From contig NZ_JAIGNI010000031.1 in assembly GCF_026130175.1 (NCBI RefSeq), positions 1 through 64,000 of the forward strand: a stretch of 64,000 nucleotides of DNA, read 5' to 3'. This stretch comes from Lyngbya sp. CCAP 1446/10. Lineage in GTDB: Bacteria; Cyanobacteriota; Cyanobacteriia; Cyanobacteriales; Microcoleaceae. Positions 33,440 to 42,387 of this stretch are shown here, piece by piece; position 1 is the stretch's first letter, and every line of letters starts with the position of its first letter. A program made the translations under genes and the position numbers. The notes under the pieces are model-generated. The model saw only the letters and a list, made by a program, of their open reading frames with translations, was not told where the DNA came from and ran no database searches.

Positions 33440-34270
33440 ATGTCTAAAAATAGAATTATAACTCTACTGACGGATTTTGGATTAAGCGATGTTTATGTGG
33501 GAGTGATGAAAGGTACGATCGCCCAAATTAACCCGCAGTTAAAAGTCATTGACATTACGCACCAAATACCCTCGCAAAATATTGCGGCGGCGAGGTTTTG
33601 TTTGATGGCTGCTTTTGCTTATTTTCCAGCGGAAACCGTACACATTGCGGTTGTTGATCCGGGTGTGGGTAGCAACAGACGCGCAGTTGCAATTAAATGT
33701 GCTAATTGCTTCCTTGTCGGGCCTGATAACGGGTTGTTTAGCGGGGTGTTGAGTCGGGAAAGTGCGTTAGCGAAGCCCTCGAAGAGGATCGCCGCTGTGG
33801 AGTTGACCAATTCGCAATATTGGCGATCGGCCGAAGCCAGCAGCACGTTTCACGGTCGCGATATTTTCGCAGCAGCGGGGGCTCATTTGGCGAACGGGGT
33901 GCCGCTGGAAGAGTTGGGAAGGGCGGTAAGCGCTGCAAGTTTAGTGCAGCTACAGATACCAAATTGCGCCGTTACAGCCACAGGTGCGACTGGTTGCGTT
34001 CAATATGTCGATCGCTTCGGCAATTTAATTACTAATATCCCGAATAATTGCATTGTATCTAACAATTGGTCAGTGATAATTAGCAATAGTTGCGATCCAA
34101 TTCGCATTCCCAGCGGTAAAACTTACAGCGATAGCAATCCCGGTGATTTAATTGCGATAATTGGTTCTGACGGTTGGCTAGAAATTGCCGTTAATGGCGG
34201 TAGCGCTCAATCCGTTTTGCAGCTACAATTTGGAGATATGGTAGAAGTAATTTACAGAGATTACGTGTAA
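33440..34270 (+). CDS. SAM hydroxide adenosyltransferase (DUF62 family)
   Basis: A 276-residue protein of the fluorinase-like SAM hydrolase family. TLLTDFGLSDVYVGVMKGTI, DITHQIPSQNI, VVDPGVGSNRRAVAI, GPDNGLFSGV and VDRFGNLITNI are its signature blocks; the Asp in TDFG binds the ribose. The family hydrolyses SAM to adenosine and methionine in the members studied. The ATG at 33440 is chosen (MSKNRIITLL); an upstream ATG would overlap the divergent DUF3598 gene. No metabolic partner is adjacent. Confidence 0.9.
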   Translation: MSKNRIITLLTDFGLSDVYVGVMKGTIAQINPQLKVIDITHQIPSQNIAAARFCLMAAFAYFPAETVHIAVVDPGVGSNRRAVAIKCANCFLVGPDNGLFSGVLSRESALAKPSKRIAAVELTNSQYWRSAEASSTFHGRDIFAAAGAHLANGVPLEELGRAVSAASLVQLQIPNCAVTATGATGCVQYVDRFGNLITNIPNNCIVSNNWSVIISNSCDPIRIPSGKTYSDSNPGDLIAIIGSDGWLEIAVNGGSAQSVLQLQFGDMVEVIYRDYV

Positions 34271-34293
34271 TCTGCATTTATAGTCGTGGAGGC

Positions 34294-34359
34294 AGAAACC
34301 GGGTTTTTTACAAAAATATTGCATCATAGCTTTTAATATCGGTGAAAAACCCGGTTTCT
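34294..34359. terminator. AGAAACCGGGTTTTT inverted repeat after the SAM adenosyltransferase gene
   Basis: AGAAACCGGGTTTTT (34294-34308) and AAAAACCCGGTTTCT (34345-34359) are perfect 15-bp partners around a 36-base loop. It may terminate both convergent genes. The AAACCGGGTTT core recurs at many places in the window. Confidence 0.65.
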
Positions 34360-34411
34360 TTGGTCTTGATTCGTAAGTCTAGATTTCAGATCGGTTCTAA
34401 AAACACCTTAT

Positions 34412-35308
34412 TCATTTAATTCTATATTGCTTTGCAAAATTAACAATAGTTTGGCGGTATTCGCTGCTGTTAAAAAAAGTATCTCCATTATTGTGCTTAG
34501 CCTTCGCAACGAGCAAAATTTGCTTGGGTTCACCAGAAGCAGCATACAACTGTTTACTCATCGCAGCGGGAATCAAAGTGTCAGCGCTTCCGTGGGCGAA
34601 CAAAACCGGAATTTTGATCGATTTAACTTTATTCAAAGAATCAAATTTTTGCGTCAGCAGCAGCCTCGCTGGAAATAGTCGCATTATACTGTAGCTTTCT
34701 ACCATATTCAGCATGGAAGTGAACGAACTTTGAACGATTAAGCCCGCAGCTTCAGAATGTGCTACTGCTAATTCTACAGCAACAGCACCTCCCAGTGAAT
34801 GGCCGTACAAAAATATTTCGCTGGGCGACAATTGCCGCTGTTTGACTAAATAATTATAAGCTGTTTCCGCATCTTCATACACCCGATTTTCGCTGGGAAA
34901 ACTGCCTTGACTGCGCCCGTAACCCCGGTAATCTATCAGCAATACGGAAAAACCCAATTGCCGAAAGCGGTAAGATTGATTGATATTCGCGCCGATGTTA
35001 AAGCCCTTGCCGTGCAGGTACAATAGGGTTCCTAGTGGCTGTGGATTGGCTGCTGGCAGCCACCAACCGTGAATTTTATCTGTTTTTTCTGTTTTGGGCG
35101 ATCGATCGCCAACTGGCAACCAAACCTCTTCGTAGGGGATGTTGAAAGCATCAGGTGTTTTGGCGATCGCAGATGTGGGACTAAAGATGAGACGAGTTTG
35201 CAGAATAAATAATAGTATGCAGCAGGTGATATAGGCGATCGTCAAAAATTTCACTAAAGACGATAGCCATCTCAAAAAACGCGGTTTTCTAATTTTTAGC
35301 TGACTCAT
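34412..35308 (-). CDS. Membrane-anchored alpha/beta hydrolase
   Basis: A 298-residue protein. An N-terminal anchor (about residues 16-36, FLTIAYITCCILLFILQ) precedes an alpha/beta hydrolase fold: oxyanion region LYLHGKGFNIG, IDYRGYGRSQGSFPSE, nucleophile elbow YGHSLGGAVA, acid in LFAHGSADTLIPA, and a His in KAKHNNGDTF. This resembles the BEM46/ABHD13-like serine hydrolases. The substrate is unknown. I start at the ATG at 35308 (MSQLKIRK); the frame upstream would overlap the end of leuS. It is 73 bp from the leuS stop, on the same strand. Confidence 0.82.
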   Translation of the reverse strand: MSQLKIRKPRFLRWLSSLVKFLTIAYITCCILLFILQTRLIFSPTSAIAKTPDAFNIPYEEVWLPVGDRSPKTEKTDKIHGWWLPAANPQPLGTLLYLHGKGFNIGANINQSYRFRQLGFSVLLIDYRGYGRSQGSFPSENRVYEDAETAYNYLVKQRQLSPSEIFLYGHSLGGAVAVELAVAHSEAAGLIVQSSFTSMLNMVESYSIMRLFPARLLLTQKFDSLNKVKSIKIPVLFAHGSADTLIPAAMSKQLYAASGEPKQILLVAKAKHNNGDTFFNSSEYRQTIVNFAKQYRIK

Positions 35309-35329
35309 TATTTTGCCGCCTACTTCGTA

Positions 35330-35372
35330 ACTCCAAGTATCAGAAACCCGGTTAACTCCCAACAAACCGGGT
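35330..35372. repeat. Paired AGAAACCCGG / CCGGGTTTCT repeat
   Basis: CAGAAACCCGGTT (35341-35353) and AACCGGGTTTCTG (35366-35378) face each other between the hydrolase and leuS, a member of the AAACCGGGTTT family. It may attenuate transcription from leuS into the hydrolase gene. Confidence 0.6.
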
Positions 35373-35381
35373 TTCTGATCT

Positions 35382-37940
35382 TTATCCAGATACCACGAAA
35401 TTAACCAATTTTCCAGGAACCACAATCACCTTTTTAATCTCCTTACCTTCAAGATGACGCTTCGCCAAATCCGACTCGCGGGCGTAATTTTCCAAAGCAG
35501 CTTTATCCGCACCAGAAGGCACTTGAATCGTGCCGCGCGTTTTGCCCATAACTTGAATTACCAGGGTAATTTCATCAGTAATTAAAGCAGATAAATCTGC
35601 AATCGGCCAAGTTTGCAGGTGAACCGATTCGCTGTTACCAATTATGTGCCATAGTTCATCAGCAATGTGCGGCGAAAAAGGCGCTAACAGCAAAATTAAA
35701 GTGTTAATTCCCTCTGCATAAACTGGCGAATCTTTACATTTAGCATCAGCCAGCGCATTGTTCAATTTCATCATTTCCGAAACAGCGGTATTGAACTGAT
35801 ACTCACCCTCCAAATCTTCTCGCACTTCCTTAATTGCCGTGTGAATCGCCCGCCGCAAATCTTTCTCAGCTTTACTCAACACATCTTTCTCCCCCCCTTG
35901 GTAAGGGGGGGCTGCGGGGGGTGAAGCAAACTCTGTTACCACGCGCCAAACGCGATTTAAAAACCTAAATTGCCCTTCAACATCAGCGTCATCCCACTCC
36001 AAATCTTTCTCAGGTGGCGCTTTGAATAAAATAAACATCCGCGCCGTATCAACCCCATATTTCCCCATAACTTCCAAGGGGTCAACACCGTTGTATTTAG
36101 ATTTAGACATCTTCTCATAGAAGACTTCCAAAGCTTCGCCAGTTTGCGGATCTTTAGGATTTTCCTGGTCTACATCTGATGCAGCAACGTATTTGCCAGT
36201 CACAGGATTTTTGTAGGCTTTTGCTTGCACCATGCCTTGAGTTAATAGGCGTTTAAATGGTTCATCGCAATTGATTAAACCCCGATCGCGCAAAACCTTC
36301 GTAAAGAACCGCGAATACAGCAAATGCAGGATTGCGTGCTCGATCCCGCCGACATATTGGTCTACCGGCATCCAATCATTCGTCTTCGCAGAATCAAAGA
36401 CTTGCTCTTGATTTTGAGCATCAGGATAGCGCAAAAAATACCACGATGAATCCATAAAAGTATCCATCGTATCCGTTTCTCGATGCGCTGGAGTGCCGCA
36501 ATTCGGACAAGCAACGTTTACCCATTCTGGCATCTTTCCCAAGGGTGAACCTTTACCAGTAAATTGTACATTTTCCGGCAACAATACGGGTAAATCAGAT
36601 TGCGGGACTGGGACTGTTCCGCAATTAGGACAGTGAATTACCGGAATCGGAGCGCCCCAATAACGCTGGCGAGAAATTAGCCAATCTCTCAAGCGATATT
36701 GCACTCGCGCTTTGCCACAACCTGAATTTTCGGCAGATTTAATTATTGCTGCTTTGCCTTTAATTGAATCCATGCCGTTGAAGCTTTCGGAATTAATCAT
36801 AATTCCTGGTTCGGTGTAAGCTTCCGTCAGCGGAACTTCATCATCATCCACAATTACTACTTTAATTGGCAGTTGATATTGATTAGCAAATTTGAAATCT
36901 CGCGTGTCGTGGGCGGGTACTCCCATAACTGCGCCGGTGCCATATTCGTACAGCACGTAATCGGCAATCCAAATTGGGATTTCTTCATCGTTGAAAGGGT
37001 TGATTGCTTTGCCGCCTGTGGGGATGCCACGCTTCGGTTTGTCATCGGCTGTGCGATCCATTTCGCTTTGCAATGCAACTTCTTTGATCAAGGTATCAAC
37101 AGCGGCTTTTTGGTCTGCCGTGGTCACGAGCTGAGTTAACGGATGTTCCGGTGCTAAAACAACGTAACTCACGCCATAAATTGTATCGGGACGGGTGGTA
37201 AAAACGGCGATTTTTTCATCCATGCCGACAATGGGAAATTCTAAGTAAGCGCCGACTGATTTGCCAATCCAATTGGCTTGCATTAATTTGACTCTTTCGG
37301 GCCAATCTGGCAATTTGTCTAAGTCGTTTAATAACTGTTCGGCGTAATCGGTAATTTTGAGGAACCATTGCCGCAATAATTTGCGCTCGACTTTGGCACC
37401 GGAACGCCAAGAACGACCCTCGTTGTCTACTTGTTCGTTTGCTAAGACGGTTTGGTCGATCGGATCCCAGTTAACTGCGGCTTCTTTCTGATATGCTAAT
37501 CCTGCTTCTAGAAATTGCAAGAACAGCCACTGTGTCCACTTATAATAATCGGGAGAACAGGTTGTAACTTCTTTTGTCCAGTCGAAAGAAATACCTAGGC
37601 GACGAAATAAGCCTTTCATCTGGGCAATATTTTCATACGTCCATTTTGCGGGGGGAATTCCGCGCTCGATAGCAGCATTTTCTGCCGGCAAACCAAAAGC
37701 GTCCCATCCCATCGGATTGAGTACGCGATAGCCTTGCATCCGCTTGAGTCTGGCAATTACATCGATGATTGTGTAGTTGCGGACGTGGCCCATGTGCAGG
37801 CTTCCCGACGGGTAGGGGAACATGGATAAGGCATAAAATTTAGGCTTTTCGGTATCTTCTGGCATTTGGTCTAAGTTTTGCTCAGCCCATATCTGCTGCC
37901 ATTTTTCTTCTATGGATTGGGGGTTGTATTTGGAGTCCAC
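35382..37940 (-). CDS. leuS: Leucyl-tRNA synthetase
   Basis: An 852-residue class I synthetase. The HIGH site is [15 protein letters not shown] near residues 43-57, the editing domain contains [14 protein letters not shown] and [10 protein letters not shown], zinc-like cysteines occur in IHCPNCGTV, and KMSKS is KMSKSKYNG near residue 610. It charges tRNA-Leu in the cytoplasm. Between the catalytic core and the anticodon-binding helices lies [14 protein letters not shown] near residues 673-687, encoded by a C/G-run repeat (35890-35923) inserted in frame. The start ATG is followed by [14 protein letters not shown], the normal family start. Confidence 0.97.
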   Translation of the reverse strand: MDSKYNPQSIEEKWQQIWAEQNLDQMPEDTEKPKFYALSMFPYPSGSLHMGHVRNYTIIDVIARLKRMQGYRVLNPMGWDAFGLPAENAAIERGIPPAKWTYENIAQMKGLFRRLGISFDWTKEVTTCSPDYYKWTQWLFLQFLEAGLAYQKEAAVNWDPIDQTVLANEQVDNEGRSWRSGAKVERKLLRQWFLKITDYAEQLLNDLDKLPDWPERVKLMQANWIGKSVGAYLEFPIVGMDEKIAVFTTRPDTIYGVSYVVLAPEHPLTQLVTTADQKAAVDTLIKEVALQSEMDRTADDKPKRGIPTGGKAINPFNDEEIPIWIADYVLYEYGTGAVMGVPAHDTRDFKFANQYQLPIKVVIVDDDEVPLTEAYTEPGIMINSESFNGMDSIKGKAAIIKSAENSGCGKARVQYRLRDWLISRQRYWGAPIPVIHCPNCGTVPVPQSDLPVLLPENVQFTGKGSPLGKMPEWVNVACPNCGTPAHRETDTMDTFMDSSWYFLRYPDAQNQEQVFDSAKTNDWMPVDQYVGGIEHAILHLLYSRFFTKVLRDRGLINCDEPFKRLLTQGMVQAKAYKNPVTGKYVAASDVDQENPKDPQTGEALEVFYEKMSKSKYNGVDPLEVMGKYGVDTARMFILFKAPPEKDLEWDDADVEGQFRFLNRVWRVVTEFASPPAAPPYQGGEKDVLSKAEKDLRRAIHTAIKEVREDLEGEYQFNTAVSEMMKLNNALADAKCKDSPVYAEGINTLILLLAPFSPHIADELWHIIGNSESVHLQTWPIADLSALITDEITLVIQVMGKTRGTIQVPSGADKAALENYARESDLAKRHLEGKEIKKVIVVPGKLVNFVVSG
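35890..35923. repeat. CCCCCC-TTGGTAA-GGGGGG repeat inside leuS
   Basis: A C run and a G run flank TTGGTAA, followed by GCTGCGGGGGGTG. It is read in frame as a [10 protein letters not shown] peptide. G/C-run repeats of similar style are inside the 11659-11910 element. Confidence 0.7.
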
Positions 37941-38139
37941 AGCAATTGCTCCGTGCAGAGTTTAGTAATGTTTGCTTCAGTATTTTTGCACATTCATGGG
38001 GCCACGATTAGGATTCTTTTGCACCCCCAAGGATTTTGGCTCAAATATCTGTATTATATATTGTAGTATATGCGATTTTCGTTGGGGGCGATCGACCAAA
38101 TCTCTCCGTTCGTCCTGAAAAAAGTAAATAACTGCAATC

Positions 38140-38180
38140 TGTAGCAACCCGATTTCTTAAAAAAACCGGGTTTCTACTCA
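38140..38180. repeat. AAACCGGGTTTCT half-element before the Uma2 gene stop
   Basis: CCCGATTTCTTAAAAAAACC and AACCGGGTTTCT form an imperfect pair of the AAACCGGGTTT family. Confidence 0.45.
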
Positions 38181-38190
38181 TCGTTTGGGC

Positions 38191-38850
38191 TTAGATACTA
38201 TCTGGATCAATGTTCAATTCGCGCAGTTTGGCGGCTAAACGTTCGGCACGCTGCGAGGCTGCTTTGGCACGCTCTCGCTCTAGTAGTCGCTCTGCATTTA
38301 TTTCGGAAGGGGAAAGAAACTTTTCTCCATCAGGTTTATAAATTTCTAACCCTGATTCTGGCAGCTCAAACCGCACTCCTAGTCTCGGACTTATCCATCC
38401 CTCCATCGGTTCAATTGGTTCTAAGCTTCCTTCAATTCTTTGCCAACCTTCCAACTCATTTATTTCGGGGTCGTAAAGGTAATATTCCTCAACTCCATAG
38501 CGATTGTAAAATGAAAGTTTTTTGTGCATTTTTGTGTTGCTGTCGTTGTGGGATCGAATCTCAAAGACGACTTGAGGAGCAATATTGTCTTCGCGAGATT
38601 GTATGTAGGAACTTCGATCGCCTTTTGGTCTGCCCAATATTACCATCGTATCTGGTGCTTGAGAAATGTCATTTCTTCTCTCAACCGGATACCAGAGTAA
38701 ATCGGCTGCTACAAACACGTTGGGGTTATCTTGAAATAGCGACTCGCAACCTTCTTTGATGGTGACAATTAATTTGTATTGAATTGTACTTTCGGCCATT
38801 GGTTCACCGTCGCTGGATGGATAAATGATTTCTTCGGTTGTGACTTGCAT
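38191..38850 (-). CDS. Uma2-family (DUF820) restriction-endonuclease-fold protein, copy 1
   Basis: A 219-residue member of the large cyanobacterial Uma2 family. Its PD-(D/E)XK-like core includes FVAADLLWYPVE, PDTMVILGRPKGDRSSYIQ, APQVVFEIRSHNDS (the E-x-R/S position) and YGVEEYYLYDPEINELEGW. Some members are predicted nucleases, but no cellular role is established. The C-terminus is a basic/acidic helix rich in ERAKAASQRAE. The ATG at 38850 is chosen; GGAGA lies about nine bases upstream. A second copy with a longer coiled tail lies at 41297. Confidence 0.88.
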   Translation of the reverse strand: MQVTTEEIIYPSSDGEPMAESTIQYKLIVTIKEGCESLFQDNPNVFVAADLLWYPVERRNDISQAPDTMVILGRPKGDRSSYIQSREDNIAPQVVFEIRSHNDSNTKMHKKLSFYNRYGVEEYYLYDPEINELEGWQRIEGSLEPIEPMEGWISPRLGVRFELPESGLEIYKPDGEKFLSPSEINAERLLERERAKAASQRAERLAAKLRELNIDPDSI

Positions 38851-38950
38851 TGTGGTTGTCTCCGAGAAGTATTTATGCTTGATTATACTATTTTTTGAAG
38901 TAGGCATATCGGGTGAGGACGCGGCAGTGCTATTTGCCTGACAAGAATAT

Positions 38951-39529
38951 TCACAATAGCGAACAGCGGCGCTTTAAAGCTGCTTGCAAAAGAATGTTGT
39001 ACTGTTTTTGGTTGACAGTATATGCTCCGAATCTTTCCAAGTGGGGATTGTTCATTTGAGCGTCGAAAAGTAGATAAGATCGATCGCGCAATCTCTCCAC
39101 CAACTTCACCATCGCCACCTTAGAACCTTCGGGAATGCGGTAAAACATGGATTCCCCGATAAATGCGCCACCTATAGACAATCCCAAAATACCACCCGCC
39201 AATTCGTCGCCGCACCAAGTCTCGAAGCTGTGAGCCCAACCAGCCTCATACAAACCCCAGTAAATCTGCTTGAGCTCCTTAGAAATCCACGTCGTTTCTC
39301 GATCGGCACAACCCTCAACCACCGCCCCAAAATCGCGGTTCACAGCCACCGAAAACCGATTTTGATTCAAGGCCCGACGGAGCGAGCGCGGATAGGTAAA
39401 TCTCTCATCCAGCGGTATCAGCGCCCGCTGCCGGCTCGAATACCACCCCAAACTCTCCTCGCCATCATTCGCCATCAAGAAGTAGCCTTGCGCGTATCCC
39501 TGTATAATTGACGGTATATCATATTGCAT
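38951..39529 (-). CDS. aat: Leucyl/phenylalanyl-tRNA-protein transferase
   Basis: The 192-residue product carries the family blocks [72 protein letters not shown] and FIGESMFYR, then [14 protein letters not shown]. The enzyme adds Leu or Phe to N-terminal Lys or Arg and so marks proteins for ClpS/ClpAP degradation. It is shorter than the E. coli protein by about 40 residues at the N-terminus, as is common in cyanobacteria. It is divergent from the next gene by 64 bp. Confidence 0.95.
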   Translation of the reverse strand: MQYDIPSIIQGYAQGYFLMANDGEESLGWYSSRQRALIPLDERFTYPRSLRRALNQNRFSVAVNRDFGAVVEGCADRETTWISKELKQIYWGLYEAGWAHSFETWCGDELAGGILGLSIGGAFIGESMFYRIPEGSKVAMVKLVERLRDRSYLLFDAQMNNPHLERFGAYTVNQKQYNILLQAALKRRCSLL

Positions 39530-39593
39530 ATATTTATCAGTTGTCCTTTGTTCACTAACCTTTCAAAGTCAACATTAGCAATTAGGAATAATT

Positions 39594-39923
39594 ATGTCTG
39601 AAACCATCAAACCTATTACCTTACCGCCCGCCCAAAACCCCGAACAAGAAAGCCAATGGCTGCAAGAAACACTCCTGGCATGGCTAGACTCTGAGTTTAT
39701 CCCAGAAGCCGCCAACCAGCAAATAGCTAAAAGAGCCGCCCAAATCTACCTCCGCCAGCGTATGGAAGGCGAAAACGACGTGGGCAGCCTCGTAATTGCG
39801 ATCGTCACCGAAATGCAGGCTTATGATTTTTCTAAAAGCTTTTACGGCGAATTTGCGATCGCCAATGCCGTCAGTGACTTATTACTCGAAAGTCTCGGCA
39901 TCGATAAATGCTGCGGCCAATGA
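39594..39923 (+). CDS. Conserved cyanobacterial hypothetical protein
   Basis: A 109-residue soluble, largely helical protein (ESQWLQETLLAWLDSEFIP, QQIAKRAAQIYLRQRMEGEN, DVGSLVIAIVTEMQAYDFS, FAIANAVSDLLLESLG). The ATG at 39594 has AGGA eight bases upstream. It is acidic and ends in KCCGQ. I recognise the look of a family shared among cyanobacteria but no function. It is divergent from aat. Its stop codon is followed within eight bases by an AAGAAGG array. Confidence 0.7.
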   Translation: MSETIKPITLPPAQNPEQESQWLQETLLAWLDSEFIPEAANQQIAKRAAQIYLRQRMEGENDVGSLVIAIVTEMQAYDFSKSFYGEFAIANAVSDLLLESLGIDKCCGQ

Positions 39924-39930
39924 AGTAAGA

Positions 39931-39985
39931 AAGAGGAAGAAGGAAGAAGGAAGAAGGAAGAAGGAAGAAGGAAGAAGGAAGAAAG
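39931..39985. repeat. AAGAAGG heptamer array
   Basis: About seven AGGAAGA units just after the 109-residue protein gene. A short CTTCTTTC-rich stretch (40046-40064) faces it. Confidence 0.88.
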
Positions 39986-40146
39986 TCTGAAACAAAAATT
40001 GACCCTAAATATAATCTTGCCGATTATTCATAAGTTTTTCTTCATTCCTTCTTCTTTCTTCCCTCTCTCGCGACGATAACTAAACCCTTCTTTCTTCTAT
40101 CCGTTAAATTCGTTACGAAATCCGTTGCCGAACTTCCTTCTTTTTA

Positions 40147-40449
40147 CTACCAGCTAGACTTCACAACACCGGGCAAAAGACCTTCGTGAGCCATTTCTCG
40201 CATCATGTTGCGAGACAGCCCGAAATCGCGATAGTAACCTCTGGGGCGACCAGTTGCCCAGCAGCGGTTACGCAAGCGAGTGCGCGAACTGCCGCGGGGT
40301 AGCTGTTGCAGTTGGCGGTGAATGGCCATTTTGTCCATCTGATTCGCAGCTTGGTCAAACTGGTCTTTCAGGTCTTCGCGCTTGTCAGCGTACTTGTCTA
40401 CGAGTCTTTGGCGCTTTTTCTCGCGCTCGACCATGCTCTTTTTAGCCAT
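40147..40449 (-). CDS. rpsN: 30S ribosomal protein S14
   Basis: A 100-residue S14 of the zinc-free type. It starts [20 protein letters not shown] and contains [39 protein letters not shown] and the terminal [11 protein letters not shown]. The CXXC pairs of the zinc-binding form are missing, so it is the long C-minus form. It belongs to the small subunit head near the decoding site. As in many cyanobacteria it stands outside the main ribosomal operons. Confidence 0.97.
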   Translation of the reverse strand: MAKKSMVEREKKRQRLVDKYADKREDLKDQFDQAANQMDKMAIHRQLQQLPRGSSRTRLRNRCWATGRPRGYYRDFGLSRNMMREMAHEGLLPGVVKSSW

Positions 40450-40593
40450 AATCTGTTTATATCCTTAGATAAATCACAATCTAGTATTTTACTATATTCT
40501 GGTCATTTGCGATCGCTTTTATTTTAATTATTTTTTTCTTAACAAGATTTTTAGCCACAGGGATCTTACCTGTCTCTGAAAATAGTGCAACAT

Positions 40594-41238
40594 CTAACTA
40601 TTAGCAGAAGGACACAAATCTGCAAGTTCGCAAATATTGCAAATCGGCTTTCTCGCATTACAAACCGCCCTACCGTGATACACCAACCGAATCGACCAAT
40701 TTTCCCAATCCGGCTGCGGCAACAATAGCATCAAATCCCGCTCGATCCGAATCGGATCGGCGTGTTCGGTCAATCCCAACCGCTGACTCAAACGCTTGAC
40801 GTGAGTGTCTACAGTCACGCCCAGATGAAGACCAAAAGCGTGAGCGAGAACGACATTAGCCGTTTTGCGGGCAACTCCGGGCAATTCTAGCAGCAGTTCC
40901 ATTTGCTGCGGCACTTGATTATTGAATTTATTGACGATCGCCCAACAAGCAGCTTTAATATTTTTAGACTTATTCCGGTAGAAACCAGTCGATCGCACAA
41001 GACGCTCCAATTCATCCAAATCAGCATTTGCCAAAGCCACCGCATCCGGGAAGCGCTCAAACAACGCCGGCGTTACCAGATTTACTCGCTCATCCGTACA
41101 CTGAGCCGAGAGAATCGTCGCCACCATCAACTGCACGGGAGTTTCGTAGTTGAGAGTGCAAGGGGCTTCTGGATACAGGCGTTTGAGGCGAATCAAAATT
41201 TCGAGCGATTTTTGTTTTAAACTTAACTTTTTAGTCAT
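40594..41238 (-). CDS. nth: Endonuclease III
   Basis: A 214-residue base-excision repair glycosylase/AP lyase. LLELPGVARKTANVVLAHAFG is the helix-hairpin-helix with catalytic Lys, VDTHVKRLSQRLGL carries the catalytic Asp, and CNARKPICNICELADLC is the C-X6-C-X2-C-X5-C iron-sulfur loop. It removes oxidised pyrimidines from DNA. The start codon and next codons (ATG ACT AAA) overlap a TGACTAA/TGACTGA heptamer array, which leaves no Shine-Dalgarno sequence. Confidence 0.96.
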   Translation of the reverse strand: MTKKLSLKQKSLEILIRLKRLYPEAPCTLNYETPVQLMVATILSAQCTDERVNLVTPALFERFPDAVALANADLDELERLVRSTGFYRNKSKNIKAACWAIVNKFNNQVPQQMELLLELPGVARKTANVVLAHAFGLHLGVTVDTHVKRLSQRLGLTEHADPIRIERDLMLLLPQPDWENWSIRLVYHGRAVCNARKPICNICELADLCPSANS

Positions 41239-41273
41239 TAGTCATCAGTCATTAGTCATCAGTCATTAGTCAT
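41231..41273. repeat. TGACTAA/TGACTGA heptamer array overlapping the nth start
   Basis: About six 7-bp units (TAGTCAT and CAGTCAT as read forward). The last unit supplies the nth start codon on the minus strand. Confidence 0.88.
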
Positions 41274-41296
41274 CGATCGAACTTAATCTTAGTCAT

Positions 41297-42076
41297 TTAC
41301 AACTGATTGGGGTCAATTCCCATGTCTCGGAGCCGAGCTTCTAAAGCCTGCGATCGCGATCGTTCTTGTTCCAGCATAGTTTCTGCCTGTTGAGTGCGCT
41401 GCCGTTCTTGTTCCGCTCTTGATTCTGCTTGTTCGGCTCTTTGCTGTTCTTGTTCGGCTCTTTGCTGTTCTTGTTCGGCTCTTGATTCTGCTTGTTCTCG
41501 AAGTTGAGCGAGCTCCACAAAACTCACAAACGGTGTTCCATCAGGCCTGAATATTTCCAGTTCAGTTTCTGATACTTGAAACCGCACTCCCATTCTTGGA
41601 CTTACCCAGCCGTTGACTTGTTCGATTGGTTCTAATCGTTCCTCTCGGCGCTGCCATATAGTTAAATCTACATTTGCCGGATCGTAAAGATAATATTCTT
41701 CTATGCCGTACTGTTCGTAAAATCTCAGTTTTTGCAGCATCGGAGTCAGGCGATTTCCCCGCGACCAAATTTCAAACGCGACTTGTGGCGGAATGTTATC
41801 TTCATGCCATTGTTGGTAAGAGCCTCGATAACCTTTCGGTCTTCCAAAGGCTACCATCACATCTGGCGCTTGAGCAATTTTGTTGTTTCCTTCTACTGGA
41901 TACCACAGTAAGTTTCCCGCTACAAAAACATCGGCCATGCTGGCAAATAACAGTTCTAAATTTTCTTTGATCCACACGATCAATCTAAACTGTTCAGTAT
42001 TATCTGACATTGGTTCTCCGTTATCATCTGGGTAGATAACTTTTGATTTTTCGGGAGATTGCAGTTGTGTAACCAT
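41297..42076 (-). CDS. Uma2-family protein with coiled-coil tail, copy 2
   Basis: A 259-residue relative of the protein at 38191. The core blocks are FVAGNLLWYPVEGNNKIAQA, PDVMVAFGRPKGYRGSYQQ, IPPQVAFEIWSRGNRLTPM and YGIEEYYLYDPANVDLTIW. Residues about 195-250 form a coiled coil of RAEQEQQ heptads followed by ERQRTQQAETMLEQERSRSQ. The DNA of the heptads is a 21-bp tandem repeat (about 41400-41490), so tail length may vary. Ends DMGIDPNQL, close to NIDPDSI in copy 1. Nuclease fold predicted; role unknown. TTTCTCC gives a GGAGAAA ribosome-binding site. Confidence 0.87.
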   Translation of the reverse strand: MVTQLQSPEKSKVIYPDDNGEPMSDNTEQFRLIVWIKENLELLFASMADVFVAGNLLWYPVEGNNKIAQAPDVMVAFGRPKGYRGSYQQWHEDNIPPQVAFEIWSRGNRLTPMLQKLRFYEQYGIEEYYLYDPANVDLTIWQRREERLEPIEQVNGWVSPRMGVRFQVSETELEIFRPDGTPFVSFVELAQLREQAESRAEQEQQRAEQEQQRAEQAESRAEQERQRTQQAETMLEQERSRSQALEARLRDMGIDPNQL

Positions 42077-42387
42077 TGCTGTTTCTCCTATTTTACTGGT
42101 TGATTTATATTACTCATCAGCCATCAGTGATTTCATTCAGTTGACAGTTGACCGTTGACAGCGAACTCTACTTAGAAGGAACAGGATTGGAGTAATGAAT
42201 CGTCTGATTTTAATTTCTCCGTAAAAAGGAGAGGCTTTAAACCAATCCTTTCTGATCATGACTAATGGCTGCTGACTAATCACTAATGATAACTATCAAC
42301 TATCAACTGCCAACTGCCAACTGTCAACTATCAACTGGCAACTGCCAACTGTCAACTGTCAACTGTCAACTGACTACTGTCAACTGA
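42077..42387. repeat. Repeat-only region: heptamers plus structured repeat copy B
   Basis: It holds copy B of the structured repeat on the minus strand (42124-42254) and a long array of CAACTGT/CAACTAT/CAACTGC units (42290-42390) that ends at the RseP-type gene. No gene was seen. Confidence 0.82.
42124..42254 (-). repeat. Structured dispersed repeat, copy B
   Basis: Read on the minus strand from 42254: CAGAAAGGATTGGTTTAAA, CCTCTCC, GGAGAAATTAAAATCAGACG, ATTCATTACTCCAATCCTG, then TTCGCTGTCAAC and GTCAACT units. GGATTGG (42249-42243) and CCAATCC (42190-42184) are perfect partners and CTCC/GGAG form an inner hairpin. This is the best-paired of the three copies. Confidence 0.82.
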
